From NCBI RefSeq assembly GCF_030646015.1, contig NZ_JAUSLT010000019.1, positions 62,001-126,000 of the forward strand: a DNA stretch of 64,000 nucleotides, written 5' to 3'. A program made the translations under genes and the position numbers. Source of the stretch: Bradyrhizobium sp. Lineage in GTDB: Bacteria > Pseudomonadota > Alphaproteobacteria > Rhizobiales > Xanthobacteraceae. Below, one piece after another: positions 37,764-44,844 of this stretch (within the stretch, counting starts at the first letter, position 1; each line of letters starts with the position of its first letter). Under the pieces are notes generated by a model that saw only the letters and a list, made by a program, of their open reading frames with translations, was not told where the DNA came from and searched no databases.

Positions 37764-38054
37764 ATGCGGCATGGTCATCTCACCGCGCTTTTCATCCTCG
37801 CGGCGATCTTCGCGTGGACCGGAGGTGCCGCTGATGCCGCCGACATCAAGGTCCCGCCGCGCCGCGCACCTGCAGATGTTCAGGTGCAACAAGGCCCGGC
37901 GAACTGCAGCCGGTGGACCGACCAATGCGTGAACTGCTCGCGCGGCGCCGAAGGCGGGCCGCCGGTCTGCTCCAACATCGGCTTTGCCTGCCAGCCGCAG
38001 GCCATCCGCTGCCTCAGCCCGGACGCTCCGAAGCGCGCCCCCTCGAAAAAGTGA
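37764..38054 (+). CDS. Small secreted cysteine-rich protein
   Basis: 96 residues. Signal peptide MRHGHLTALFILAAIFAWTG to ~ residue 26 (ADAADIK). The mature part has six cysteines (ANCSRW, DQCVNCSRG, PVCSN, FACQP, IRCLS), implying disulphides in the periplasm, and a Lys-rich end. Start at 37764 is supported by GGAGAG 6 nt upstream; ATG at 37731 would prepend eleven residues. Family not recognised. Confidence 0.65.
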   Translation: MRHGHLTALFILAAIFAWTGGAADAADIKVPPRRAPADVQVQQGPANCSRWTDQCVNCSRGAEGGPPVCSNIGFACQPQAIRCLSPDAPKRAPSKK

Positions 38055-38195
38055 TCGGGTTATCGCAACACTTTGCTTGCGGTGTTATTCCCATGCTGCT
38101 TTGCGAAACGCGGCGGATTTCTTGCGGTGACATGCTTTCCCTCGAAGTCGCGACACGATACGAATTGAACGCATTAAACTTTGGGGGGAGACGAC

Positions 38196-38600
38196 ATGGA
38201 CGCATTCGACAAGATATTGGGGAAATGGCAGCCGACGGCGCTGAGCCTGCTGCGCATCATTACAGGCTTGCTGATCATCCAGCATGGCATGGGAAAGTTG
38301 ATCGGCTTTCCCGTCGTTGCGATGTACGCCACCGTCAAGCCGCTGTCGCTGATCGGCGCGGCCGGCTTCATCGAACTGATCGGCGGCGCGCTGCTGATCA
38401 TCGGCCTGTGCACGCGTCCCGTGGCTTTCATCCTCTCGGGCATGATGGCGTTCGCCTATTTCATCGGCCACTTTCCGAAGGGCTTTCACCCGCTGATCAA
38501 CGGCGGCACGCTGGCGGCCCTGTACTGTTTCGCCTGCCTCTATCTGGCGACGGCAGGTGCTGGACCGTGGAGCGTTGACGCTTCGATGAAAAAAGCCTGA
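38196..38600 (+). CDS. DoxX-family membrane protein, copy 1 first gene
   Basis: 134 residues, four helices. Family features: LSLLRIITGLLIIQHGMGKLIGFP, a central IELIGGALLIIGLCTRP and FAYFIGHFPKGFHPL. DoxX-type proteins have unclear roles, linked to redox or thiosulphate-quinone chemistry. The GGGGGGAG site 5 nt upstream is strong. The next gene is 10 nt downstream. A second version of this two-gene cassette at 39229-40044 is fused into one reading frame. Confidence 0.85.
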   Translation: MDAFDKILGKWQPTALSLLRIITGLLIIQHGMGKLIGFPVVAMYATVKPLSLIGAAGFIELIGGALLIIGLCTRPVAFILSGMMAFAYFIGHFPKGFHPLINGGTLAALYCFACLYLATAGAGPWSVDASMKKA

Positions 38601-38610
38601 GGGGATGACC

Positions 38611-39024
38611 ATGGACAAGTTGAACAGGACGCTTGCGGGCTTTGAGCCGATGGCTCTCAGCATCTTCCGCATCATGACGGGATTGCTGCTGTTTCAGTAT
38701 GGCGTCGCCAAAATCCTGAAATTTCCGGTGCTGCCCTATTTTGCCAATATTCCGCCGCTGATTACCGCCGCCGGCGCGATCGAACTGGTCGGCGGCGCGT
38801 TGCTCATGCTGGGGCTGTTCACGCGGCCGGTGGCGTTCATCCTGTCGGGCCAGATGGCGTTCGCCTATTTCATCGGGCACATGTTCAAGGGCGCAACACC
38901 GGTATTCATCCCGCTGTTGAACGGGGGCAATGCAGCCATCCTGTTCTGCTTCGCCTGCCTTTATCTCGCCTGTGCGGGCGGCGGCCCGTGGAGCGTGGAC
39001 GCGATGATGCGCGGCAAGCGCTGA
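38611..39024 (+). CDS. DoxX-family membrane protein, copy 1 second gene
   Basis: 137 residues (MDKLNRTLAGFEPMALSIFR...). Same fold with MTGLLLFQYGVAKILKFP, IELVGGALLMLGLFTRPVAF and FAYFIGHMFKG. The start is set at 38611 because GAGGGG lies 6 nt upstream; the ATG at 38605 abuts that site. It ends in a perfect hairpin (39035-39065), which may serve as the cassette terminator. Confidence 0.84.
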   Translation: MDKLNRTLAGFEPMALSIFRIMTGLLLFQYGVAKILKFPVLPYFANIPPLITAAGAIELVGGALLMLGLFTRPVAFILSGQMAFAYFIGHMFKGATPVFIPLLNGGNAAILFCFACLYLACAGGGPWSVDAMMRGKR

Positions 39025-39034
39025 CATCGGCATT

Positions 39035-39065
39035 CGTCATTGCGAGCCAACGGCTCGCAATGACG
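39035..39065. repeat. Minimal CGTCATTGCGAG palindrome
   Basis: CGTCATTGCGAGCC-AAC-GGCTCGCAATGACG has perfect 14-bp arms. Its ends match those of the larger repeat at 13849-13969. It lies between the two DoxX cassettes. Confidence 0.75.
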
Positions 39066-39084
39066 GCGGCACAAACGCCTGGCG

Positions 39085-39130
39085 TCAGCCCGGCACTTTC
39101 AATTGCAGCGGCATCGCCGTCGCGTTGTGC
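39085..39130 (-). pseudogene. Remnant of an Lrp-gene 3' end between the DoxX cassettes
   Basis: Read on the minus strand this gives ...HNATAMPLQLKVPG-stop, nearly the same as the C-terminus of the intact Lrp-type gene at 40064 (...EAAVPLELKVPG-stop). At the DNA level, TCAGCCCGGCACTTTCAATT is identical at both places. The homology fades within about 45 nt. It marks the left junction of the ancient cassette duplication. Confidence 0.55.
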
Positions 39131-39228
39131 TGCTTTACGAGCCGCAGCGGATTTTCCTGCGGTGGTTGCTTTCCCCGGAAGCCGCGACGCGATACGAATC
39201 GGACGCGTCTTATTCCTGGGAGGCAATC

Positions 39229-40044
39229 TTGACCGAAGCACTGGTGGGGTTCGCGCCGCGCGCGCTGAGCCTGCTGCGCGTCATGACAGGCTTGCTGATC
39301 ATTCAGCATGGCATGGCAAAGACCATCGGCTTTCCCGTGGTGCCGTCCAACGCCAATATCCAGTTGTTCTCGATGATCGGCGCGAGCGGATTCGTCGAAC
39401 TGATCTGCGGCGCGCTGTTGATCCTCGGGCTGTGGACGCGGCCGGCGGCCTTGATCATCGCCGTGGACCTCGCGTTTTTCCTCATCACCAGGTACTTGCC
39501 GAAAAGCTTTCACCCGCTGATCGCCGGCAGCACGCTGACGATCCTGTACCTCCTCAGCTGCCTCTATCTGTCGAGCGCCGGCGCGGGGACGTGGAGCGTC
39601 GATGCGTCGCGCTCGAGCGGGGCGGCCATGGACAAGTTCAACAGCACGCTCGCGGGCTTCGAACCGACGGCTCTCAGCATCTACCGGATCTTCACGGGAT
39701 TGCTGCTGTTTCAGTACGGCCTCGCCAAAATCTACAAAATTCCGGTGCTGCCCGCTTTCCTCAATATTTCACCGCTGGTCACGGTCGCCGGCGTGCTCGA
39801 ACTGGTGGGCGGCGCTTTGTTGATACTGGGGCTGTTTACGCGGCCGGTGGCCTTCATCCTGTCGGGTCAGATGGCGTTCGCTTACTTCATCGGACACATG
39901 TTCGAGGGCGGGCTCGCCGCACCGGCGTTAATCCCGCTGCTCAATGGCGGCAACGCGGCGATCCTGTTCTGCTTCGCCTGCTTCCATCTCGCCTGCGCCG
40001 GCGGCGGGCCGTGGGCCCTCGACGCGACGCGCGGCAAACGCTGA
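39229..40044 (+). CDS. Fused double-DoxX membrane protein
   Basis: 271 residues formed by two DoxX domains in one frame: residues 1-133 correspond to the separate gene at 38196, residues 134-271 (from MDKFNSTLAGFEP) to the gene at 38611. The start is TTG at 39229, placed exactly where copy 1 has ATG and preceded by GGGAGG at 5 nt. The internal junction SVDASRSSGAAMDKF replaces the stop and spacer of copy 1. An internal ATG at 39628 with GAGCGGGG upstream may still allow separate translation of the second half. Eight helices in total if fused. Its upstream 110 bp also resemble those of copy 1. Confidence 0.82.
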   Translation: MTEALVGFAPRALSLLRVMTGLLIIQHGMAKTIGFPVVPSNANIQLFSMIGASGFVELICGALLILGLWTRPAALIIAVDLAFFLITRYLPKSFHPLIAGSTLTILYLLSCLYLSSAGAGTWSVDASRSSGAAMDKFNSTLAGFEPTALSIYRIFTGLLLFQYGLAKIYKIPVLPAFLNISPLVTVAGVLELVGGALLILGLFTRPVAFILSGQMAFAYFIGHMFEGGLAAPALIPLLNGGNAAILFCFACFHLACAGGGPWALDATRGKR

Positions 40045-40063
40045 GCGCCGGCGTCGCTGTAAC

Positions 40064-40543
40064 TCAGCCCGGCACTTTCAATTCCAGCGGCACCGCCGCC
40101 TCGTATTTCGAATTGTGCAGCACCAGCGAGGTCCGGACGTTGCGGACATGCGGCGCCGCGGTCAGGTGGGTGACGAAATCCTGAAACGTCGCCATGTCGG
40201 GCGCGACGCATTTCAGGATGAAATCGACCTCGCCCGACAGCATCCAGCATTCCCGCACCAGCGGCTCGGCGCGCACGAACTCCTCGAACGCGCGCAGGTC
40301 GGCATCGGTCTGGCTGGACAGGTGCACCGAAGCGAACACCGTGACGTCGAAACCGAGCCGGCGCGGATCCAGCAGCCCGCGATAGCCCTGGATATAGCCG
40401 GCCTCCTCCAGCGTCCGGACCCGGCGCAGGCAGGGCGGCGGCGAAATACCGACACGTTTGGCCAGTTCGACATTGGTGATTCGGCCATCGGCCTGGATTT
40501 CGGCGAGGATTTTGAGGTCGATCTCGTCAAGATTCTTCGACAC
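40064..40543 (-). CDS. Lrp/AsnC-family transcriptional regulator
   Basis: 159 residues. HTH IDLKILAEIQADGRITNVELAKRVGISPPPCLRRVRTLE, then the RAM ligand domain with ECWMLSGEVDFILKCVAPD. The start is GTG at 40543. A perfect 7-bp inverted repeat (40617-40633) lies 74 bp upstream in the gap shared with trxB and is the probable operator. Members respond to amino acids. Its 3' end shares sequence with the remnant at 39085. Confidence 0.9.
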   Translation of the reverse strand: MSKNLDEIDLKILAEIQADGRITNVELAKRVGISPPPCLRRVRTLEEAGYIQGYRGLLDPRRLGFDVTVFASVHLSSQTDADLRAFEEFVRAEPLVRECWMLSGEVDFILKCVAPDMATFQDFVTHLTAAPHVRNVRTSLVLHNSKYEAAVPLELKVPG

Positions 40544-40616
40544 GCGGGTCCAGGTCCTGGCTAAGCGGCTTGTGGGATGGGTATCGGCAACACTCTTAGC
40601 CCAGCTCGCGCGGCTT

Positions 40617-40633
40617 GCGCAATTTTATTGCGC
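40617..40633. promoter_or_regulatory. Probable Lrp/AsnC-type operator
   Basis: GCGCAAT-TTT-ATTGCGC is a perfect inverted repeat with an AT-rich centre, as expected for Lrp-family sites, in the gap between the divergent Lrp-type gene and trxB. Confidence 0.55.
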
Positions 40634-40811
40634 GTGCGCTGCGCCATTTTTCCACCTCACGGGGAAAATTCGCGGATATGGATTGCAATTCTTGCATAGC
40701 TCGCCAGATGCCCTATCTTGGATTTGACACTTTCAGCGCCGCCGCGATGGCTATCCGGGCGCATTCCGCGCAAGCGCTGGCCAAATTCCCTTAAGAGAGG
40801 GACCTGCCTCT

Positions 40812-41777
40812 ATGCCTGCCCCCATCCATGCCAAGGTCGTCATTATCGGTTCCGGCCCGGCCGGCTACACCGCGGCCATCTATGCCGCGCGCGCGATGCT
40901 CGAACCCGTGCTGATCCAGGGCATGCAGCCGGGCGGCCAACTCACCATCACCACCGACGTGGAGAACTATCCGGGTTTTGCGGATGTGATCCAGGGGCCG
41001 TGGCTGATGGAGCAGATGGAAAAGCAGGCGGCCCATGTCGGCACCAAAATGGTCACCGATCTCGTCACAAGGCTCGAACTGGGAGAGCGGCCGTTCCGCC
41101 TGACCTGCGACAGCGGCGACGTCTATCTCGCCGAAACCGTCATTCTCGCCACCGGCGCGCAGGCGCGCTGGCTTGGCACGCCGTCGGAAGAGAAATTCAA
41201 GGGCTTTGGCGTCTCGGCCTGCGCGACCTGCGATGGATTTTTCTATCGCGGCAAGGAGGTCATCGTGGTCGGCGGCGGCAACACCGCGGTCGAGGAAGCG
41301 CTGTTCCTGACCAATTTCGCGTCGCAGGTGACCATCGTGCATCGCCGCGATCATTTTCGCGCCGAGCGCATCCTGCAGGACCGCCTGTTCAAGCACCCCA
41401 AGATCAAGGTGGTGTGGGACAGTGCCATCGACGAAATCTGCGGCACCGAGAATCCGGGCAAGGTCACCCATGTCAGGCTCAAGAACGTCAAGACCGGCAC
41501 CCTGACCGAGCTTGCGGCCGACGGCGTCTTCATCGCGATCGGACATGCGCCGGCGACCGAACTGGTGCTCGGCCAGGTCAAGCTGAAGCCATCGGGATAT
41601 GTCGAGGTGGCGCCGAACTCGACCGCGACCTCGGTGCCGGGCGTGTTCGCCGCCGGCGACGTCGCCGACGAAACCTGGCGGCAGGCGGTCACCGCCGCCG
41701 GCCTCGGCTGCATGGCAGCGCTTGAGGCCGAACGCTTTCTCGCGCTGCGCGCCAGCGACCGCGCGGCGGCGGAATAA
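40812..41777 (+). CDS. trxB: Thioredoxin-disulphide reductase
   Basis: 321 residues. FAD-binding GSGPAGYTAAIYAARA at the N-terminus, redox-active CATC (C137/C140) in SACATCDGFF, NADPH-binding GGGNTAVEEALFLTNFA, and C-terminal GVFAAGDVADETWRQAV. It reduces thioredoxin with NADPH in the cytosol. The following LysR gene starts close behind the trxB stop and may be co-transcribed. Confidence 0.97.
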   Translation: MPAPIHAKVVIIGSGPAGYTAAIYAARAMLEPVLIQGMQPGGQLTITTDVENYPGFADVIQGPWLMEQMEKQAAHVGTKMVTDLVTRLELGERPFRLTCDSGDVYLAETVILATGAQARWLGTPSEEKFKGFGVSACATCDGFFYRGKEVIVVGGGNTAVEEALFLTNFASQVTIVHRRDHFRAERILQDRLFKHPKIKVVWDSAIDEICGTENPGKVTHVRLKNVKTGTLTELAADGVFIAIGHAPATELVLGQVKLKPSGYVEVAPNSTATSVPGVFAAGDVADETWRQAVTAAGLGCMAALEAERFLALRASDRAAAE

Positions 41778-41815
41778 CCATGCCAAGATCTCGAACACGC
41801 GACGGATTTACCGAT

Positions 41816-42709
41816 ATGGATTGGGACAAGCTGAAGGTGTTTCACGCGGCGGCGGAAGCGGGCAGCTTCACGCATGCCGGCGAGCAGCTTGGGCTGTCGC
41901 AATCGGCCGTCTCCCGGCAGGTCAGCGCGCTGGAGCAGGAGCTCTCGGTGTCGCTGTTCCATCGCCATGCGCGCGGCCTGATCCTCACCGAGCAGGGCGA
42001 CCTGTTGTTTCGCACCGCGCATGACGTGTTCATGCAGCTGCAGGCGGCGCGCGCCAAGCTCACTGACAGCCGCGAGCGGCCGAGCGGCGATCTCAAGATC
42101 ACCACCACCCCGGGCGTCGGCATCAACTGGCTGATCCCGCGGCTCGGCGAATTCACCGCGCTCTATCCGGAGATCCGGATCCAGCTGATCGTCACCGACG
42201 AGGAACTCGATCTGTCGATGCGCGAGGCGGATGTCGCGATCCGCACCCGCAAGCCGACGCAGCCGGACCTGATCCAGCGCAAGCTGTTCGCGATGGGCTT
42301 CCATGCCTATTGCTCGCCGGAATACATCAAGCGCTTCGGCACGCCACGCACCCTCGACGAGCTCGATGCGCATCGCATCATCACGCTCGCCGACGGCCAG
42401 GTCGCGCCGCATCTGCAGAACCGCAACTGGCTGGTCGAGGCCGGACGCAACGGCTCCGGTCCGCGCGAGGTGTATTTCAAGGTCAACAATATCCTCGGCT
42501 TGGTGCGCGCCTGCCAGCAGGGCCTCGGCATTGCCGCCCTGCCGGACTATCTGGTCGAGGAAAACAACCGCCTGGTGCAGCTGTTCGGCGAGTCGGATTC
42601 GATCCAGCTCGACACCTATTTTGTTTATCCCGAAGAGTTGAAGTCGGTGGCGCGGGTGCAGGTGTTCCGCGACTTCGTGGTCAGCAAGGCGCAGCGCTGG
42701 CCGTCGTAG
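41816..42709 (+). CDS. LysR-family transcriptional regulator
   Basis: 297 residues. HTH MDWDKLKVFHAAAEAGSFTHAGEQLGLSQSAVSRQVSALE, then the substrate-binding domain with DLKITTTPGVGINWLIPRLGEF. The start is placed at MDWDK (41816), the usual N-terminus for this group; ATG at 41780, 3 nt after the trxB stop, would add twelve residues and give a tighter operon. Target unknown. It is followed by a small-RNA region. Confidence 0.9.
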   Translation: MDWDKLKVFHAAAEAGSFTHAGEQLGLSQSAVSRQVSALEQELSVSLFHRHARGLILTEQGDLLFRTAHDVFMQLQAARAKLTDSRERPSGDLKITTTPGVGINWLIPRLGEFTALYPEIRIQLIVTDEELDLSMREADVAIRTRKPTQPDLIQRKLFAMGFHAYCSPEYIKRFGTPRTLDELDAHRIITLADGQVAPHLQNRNWLVEAGRNGSGPREVYFKVNNILGLVRACQQGLGIAALPDYLVEENNRLVQLFGESDSIQLDTYFVYPEELKSVARVQVFRDFVVSKAQRWPS

Positions 42710-42767
42710 CCTGCCGGTGTTTTCACGAACCCCCGGTCTCCGCATGACTGACATGCGACTTGGACGG

Positions 42768-42797
42768 TTGCTGCGAGGCACCAACGCGGATCATAAT
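42768..42797 (+). promoter_or_regulatory. Sigma-70-like promoter of predicted small RNA 1
   Basis: TTGCTG (42768-42773) and CATAAT (42792-42797) are separated by 18 bp; initiation would fall at about 42804. Confidence 0.5.
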
Positions 42798-42803
42798 GTC
42801 TTT

Positions 42804-42941
42804 ACGCTGAGTTTTCGTGTTGCGCATTTGTCCCCCTCCTCCAGTGGCGCGAGCGCTCAGTAATCCCTCTTGGAAGGTGATTGTGTCGGCCTCACGTGGC
42901 CAATACCTTAAGCCGGGCTCGTTCGAGCCCGGCTTTTTTTT
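42804..42941 (+). ncRNA. Predicted small RNA 1 (~138 nt) with CCUCC-rich loop
   Basis: It runs from a sigma-70-like promoter to a strong intrinsic terminator, with no coding frame of quality. The 5' domain folds as TGAG/CTCA (42808-42811 with 42856-42859) extended by AC/GT and an inner GCGC/GCGC pairing, and presents the C-rich segment CCCCCTCCTCC (42832-42842) in the apical loop. This is complementary to Shine-Dalgarno sequences, as in the CCUCC-loop antisense RNAs of alphaproteobacteria. A second small hairpin GGCC-TCACGT-GGCC precedes the terminator. It does not look like 6S, 4.5S or tmRNA to me. Identity unknown. Confidence 0.6.
42910..42941 (+). terminator. Strong intrinsic terminator of small RNA 1
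   Basis: AAGCCGGGCTC-GTTC-GAGCCCGGCTT followed by a run of T residues to 42941. Confidence 0.92.
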
Positions 42942-42979
42942 GCGCCTGCGACGTACGCGCGCGGCCGCAGCTCTCGCCG

Positions 42980-43008
42980 TTGACAGTTTTGCGTTTGACG
43001 ATCATCAT
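42980..43008 (+). promoter_or_regulatory. Promoter of predicted small RNA 2 with overlapping palindrome
   Basis: TTGACA (42980-42985, perfect) and CATCAT (43003-43008) are spaced by 17 bp. A perfect inverted repeat GATCATC-N7-GATGATC (43000-43020) covers the -10 element and the expected start site, suggesting repressor control. Confidence 0.55.
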
Positions 43009-43014
43009 TCGCGG

Positions 43015-43143
43015 ATGATCACGATTTCGTGCAAGCTGACGCTGTCGAAAAAAGGTCCCCTTCCGGGGACTGGAGATCGACGCGCGCGATAGGCTTCACG
43101 CTCACACGATCCTCAAAACCCCGCCGTCTGGACGGGGTTTTTT
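43015..43143 (+). ncRNA. Predicted small RNA 2 (~129 nt)
   Basis: A promoter with a perfect TTGACA box and an intrinsic terminator (43115-43143) define a ~129-nt transcript without a convincing reading frame. A central hairpin GTCCCC-TTCC-GGGGAC (43055-43070) follows an A-rich single-stranded stretch (GAAAAAAGG). It begins about 70 nt after the end of small RNA 1 and ends 40 nt before the DapA-family start, so alternatively it is that gene's leader with an attenuator-like terminator. Confidence 0.5.
43115..43143 (+). terminator. Intrinsic terminator of small RNA 2 or DapA-family gene leader
   Basis: AAAACCCCG-N9-CGGGGTTTTTT, a stem of nine pairs running into a T-run that ends 40 nt before the next start codon. 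Confidence 0.85.
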
Positions 43144-43183
43144 ATTGTCCCGTCTCCGGCTTACCCCCCAAGGAGATGGACCC

Positions 43184-44101
43184 ATGACTGACCTTCGATC
43201 GCAATTGCAGGGCCTGTGGCTGCCCCTCGTCACGCCGTTCCGCGATGGCGAAGTCGACGAGACATCGCTGCGCCGGCTGGCCCGACACTACGCGGCCGGA
43301 CCGGTCGACGGCTTGATCCTGACGGCCACCTCGGGCGAAGGCATGACGCTCGGCATGGCCGAACTGGAGCGGGTCGTAGCAACAGTCCGCGACGGCATCG
43401 CCGACGGCGGACGCACGCTGCCGGTCTGCCTCGGGCTGTCGGGCGCCAGCACGTCGAAGATGCAGGATGCGCTGGATGAGACGGCCGACTGGCCGATCGA
43501 CGGCTACCTGATCGCCAGCCCCTATTACGTCAGGCCGTCGCAACGCGGCCTGCTGCAGCACTTCACCGCGCTGGCGGACCATGCCGCGTGGCCGATCGTG
43601 CTCTACAACATTCCCTACCGCACCGCGGTCAATATCGAGAACGAGACCATGCTGCGGCTCGCCGAACATCAAAACATCGTCGGCCTGAAGGATTGCGGCG
43701 CCGACCGCGCGCAATCGATCGAACTGCTCAGGCAGCGGCCGGCCGGCTTCAAGGTTCTGACCGGCGAGGACGCGCACTATTACGAGGCGCTCACCGACGG
43801 CGCCGATGGCGCCATCCTGCTGTCGGCCCACATCGAGACCGACAGCTTCGCGGCGGTGCGCACGGAGTTGCGGGAAGGCAACCGCGACGCCGCACGCGCG
43901 CGCTGGGAAAGCCTTTCCGAACTCACCACGCTGCTGTTCGCCGAGCCGAGCCCGGCGCCCGCAAAATACTGGCTGGCGCGGACCGGGCTGATCGCGCGCG
44001 CCGACGTCCGCCTGCCGATGGTGGAGGTGAGCGCGGAGCTGGCGGCGCGGCTCGATGCGGAGATGCAACGACGAACGGCAGCGTCAACCCGCGCGGCATA
44101 G
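43184..44101 (+). CDS. DapA-family (dihydrodipicolinate synthase-like) aldolase
   Basis: 305 residues. TIM-barrel lyase features: TSGEGMTL (49-56, the GxxGE-type pyruvate loop), Tyr141 in VLYNIPYRT with Arg146, and the Schiff-base Lys169 in IVGLKDCG. All key catalytic residues are present, so it condenses or cleaves pyruvate-linked substrates; whether it is the lysine-pathway enzyme or a sugar-acid/other aldolase cannot be settled. AAGGAG lies 8 nt before the ATG. Two predicted small RNAs lie upstream. Confidence 0.87.
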   Translation: MTDLRSQLQGLWLPLVTPFRDGEVDETSLRRLARHYAAGPVDGLILTATSGEGMTLGMAELERVVATVRDGIADGGRTLPVCLGLSGASTSKMQDALDETADWPIDGYLIASPYYVRPSQRGLLQHFTALADHAAWPIVLYNIPYRTAVNIENETMLRLAEHQNIVGLKDCGADRAQSIELLRQRPAGFKVLTGEDAHYYEALTDGADGAILLSAHIETDSFAAVRTELREGNRDAARARWESLSELTTLLFAEPSPAPAKYWLARTGLIARADVRLPMVEVSAELAARLDAEMQRRTAASTRAA

Positions 44102-44319
44102 CCGGGACACCGCTCCTCATCCCTCCCCTCGTGAACCCCTTGTAGGAGGGACGAGCAAGACGCGTTCGTTGAAGCGGCCGCAGCCCCCGCAATCAACCCG
44201 CTCGATTCGGCTGGTTAATGCGTGGTGAAACCGACAGTTCAAATTCAGCAGATAGCGAGGCGTCGTCCTTAGAGTTTGAGGCTTAATTGAATCCCCATAA
44301 CAAAAAACGGGGGACGCCA

Positions 44320-44469
44320 ATGACCACTCAATCGATCACGAATGCCAAATATCCGGTTTGCGCACGGGCCCGGCGAATGCAGGACGTTTGGCTGGTGTCG
44401 TCATTCGGCCTGTGGGCCGCCATTCTCGGCCTGTCGCCGGTGCTGGCGTTCCGCCTGCTGATGAGCTGA
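44320..44469 (+). CDS. 49-residue single-pass membrane peptide (twin 1)
   Basis: MTTQSITNAKYPVCARARRM is followed by one helix (WLVSSFGLWAAILGLSPVLAF) and a short LLMS end. The pattern W-x-I-L-x-L-S-P-V-x2-F-x-L-M is shared with the peptide encoded 131 bp downstream, and both have leaders where a C-run can pair with the G-rich ribosome-binding site (here CCCC at 44293-44296 and GGGGG at 44309-44313). Single-helix inner-membrane peptide of unknown role. Confidence 0.6.
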   Translation: MTTQSITNAKYPVCARARRMQDVWLVSSFGLWAAILGLSPVLAFRLLMS

Positions 44470-44600
44470 AGCGACCTGACGTGCGCATCGTCGTTAATCG
44501 GCGGTAGCACTTGTGGTCAAATGCGAGCGAAATCGCGACCGGCTTTTTAAAATTCGACCTGTATCAATATCCCCCACAAGACAAAAAAAGCGGGGGCGTC

Positions 44601-44735
44601 ATGAACATCGAGAACAATACCTTCCCTGAACCTCAGGGTTTTTCCGTCCAGGACATTCTCTGGGCGGTCGGCGTCTGGTCGGTGATCCTGTGCCTGTCAC
44701 CGGTGATCATCTTCTACATGCTGATGGTGGCGTGA
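44601..44735 (+). CDS. 44-residue single-pass membrane peptide (twin 2)
   Basis: MNIENNTFPEPQGFSVQD precedes a helix (ILWAVGVWSVILCLSPVIIF) ending YMLMVA. It is clearly related to the 49-residue peptide upstream in the helix and last residues but not in the N-terminus. The leader again has CCCCC (44571-44575) facing GGGGG (44592-44596) at the ribosome-binding site, across an A-rich loop. Probably regulated like its twin; function unknown. Confidence 0.6.
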   Translation: MNIENNTFPEPQGFSVQDILWAVGVWSVILCLSPVIIFYMLMVA

Positions 44736-44844
44736 GATCTTTGCCCTCCCCTGGAGGGTAAGCGCAGGCACAAAAGAAAAACGCGCGGAAACCGCGCGTT
44801 CTTTGTCAGACTTGCAGTGCGGCAGAACTTGCCGTGCGGCAGAA

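Noticed and set aside
38196..40044. Insertion sequence causing the DoxX duplication
   Set aside because: No transposase, terminal repeats or target duplication were seen; simple tandem duplication explains it.
42804..42941. 6S RNA, 4.5S RNA or permuted tmRNA
   Set aside because: The 5' and 3' ends do not pair as in 6S RNA; no GGAAGCAGCC-type SRP loop; no tag-peptide frame or tRNA-like acceptor half.
42817..43092. 91-codon frame in the small-RNA region
   Set aside because: It runs straight through a strong intrinsic terminator, lacks a ribosome site and has no family features.
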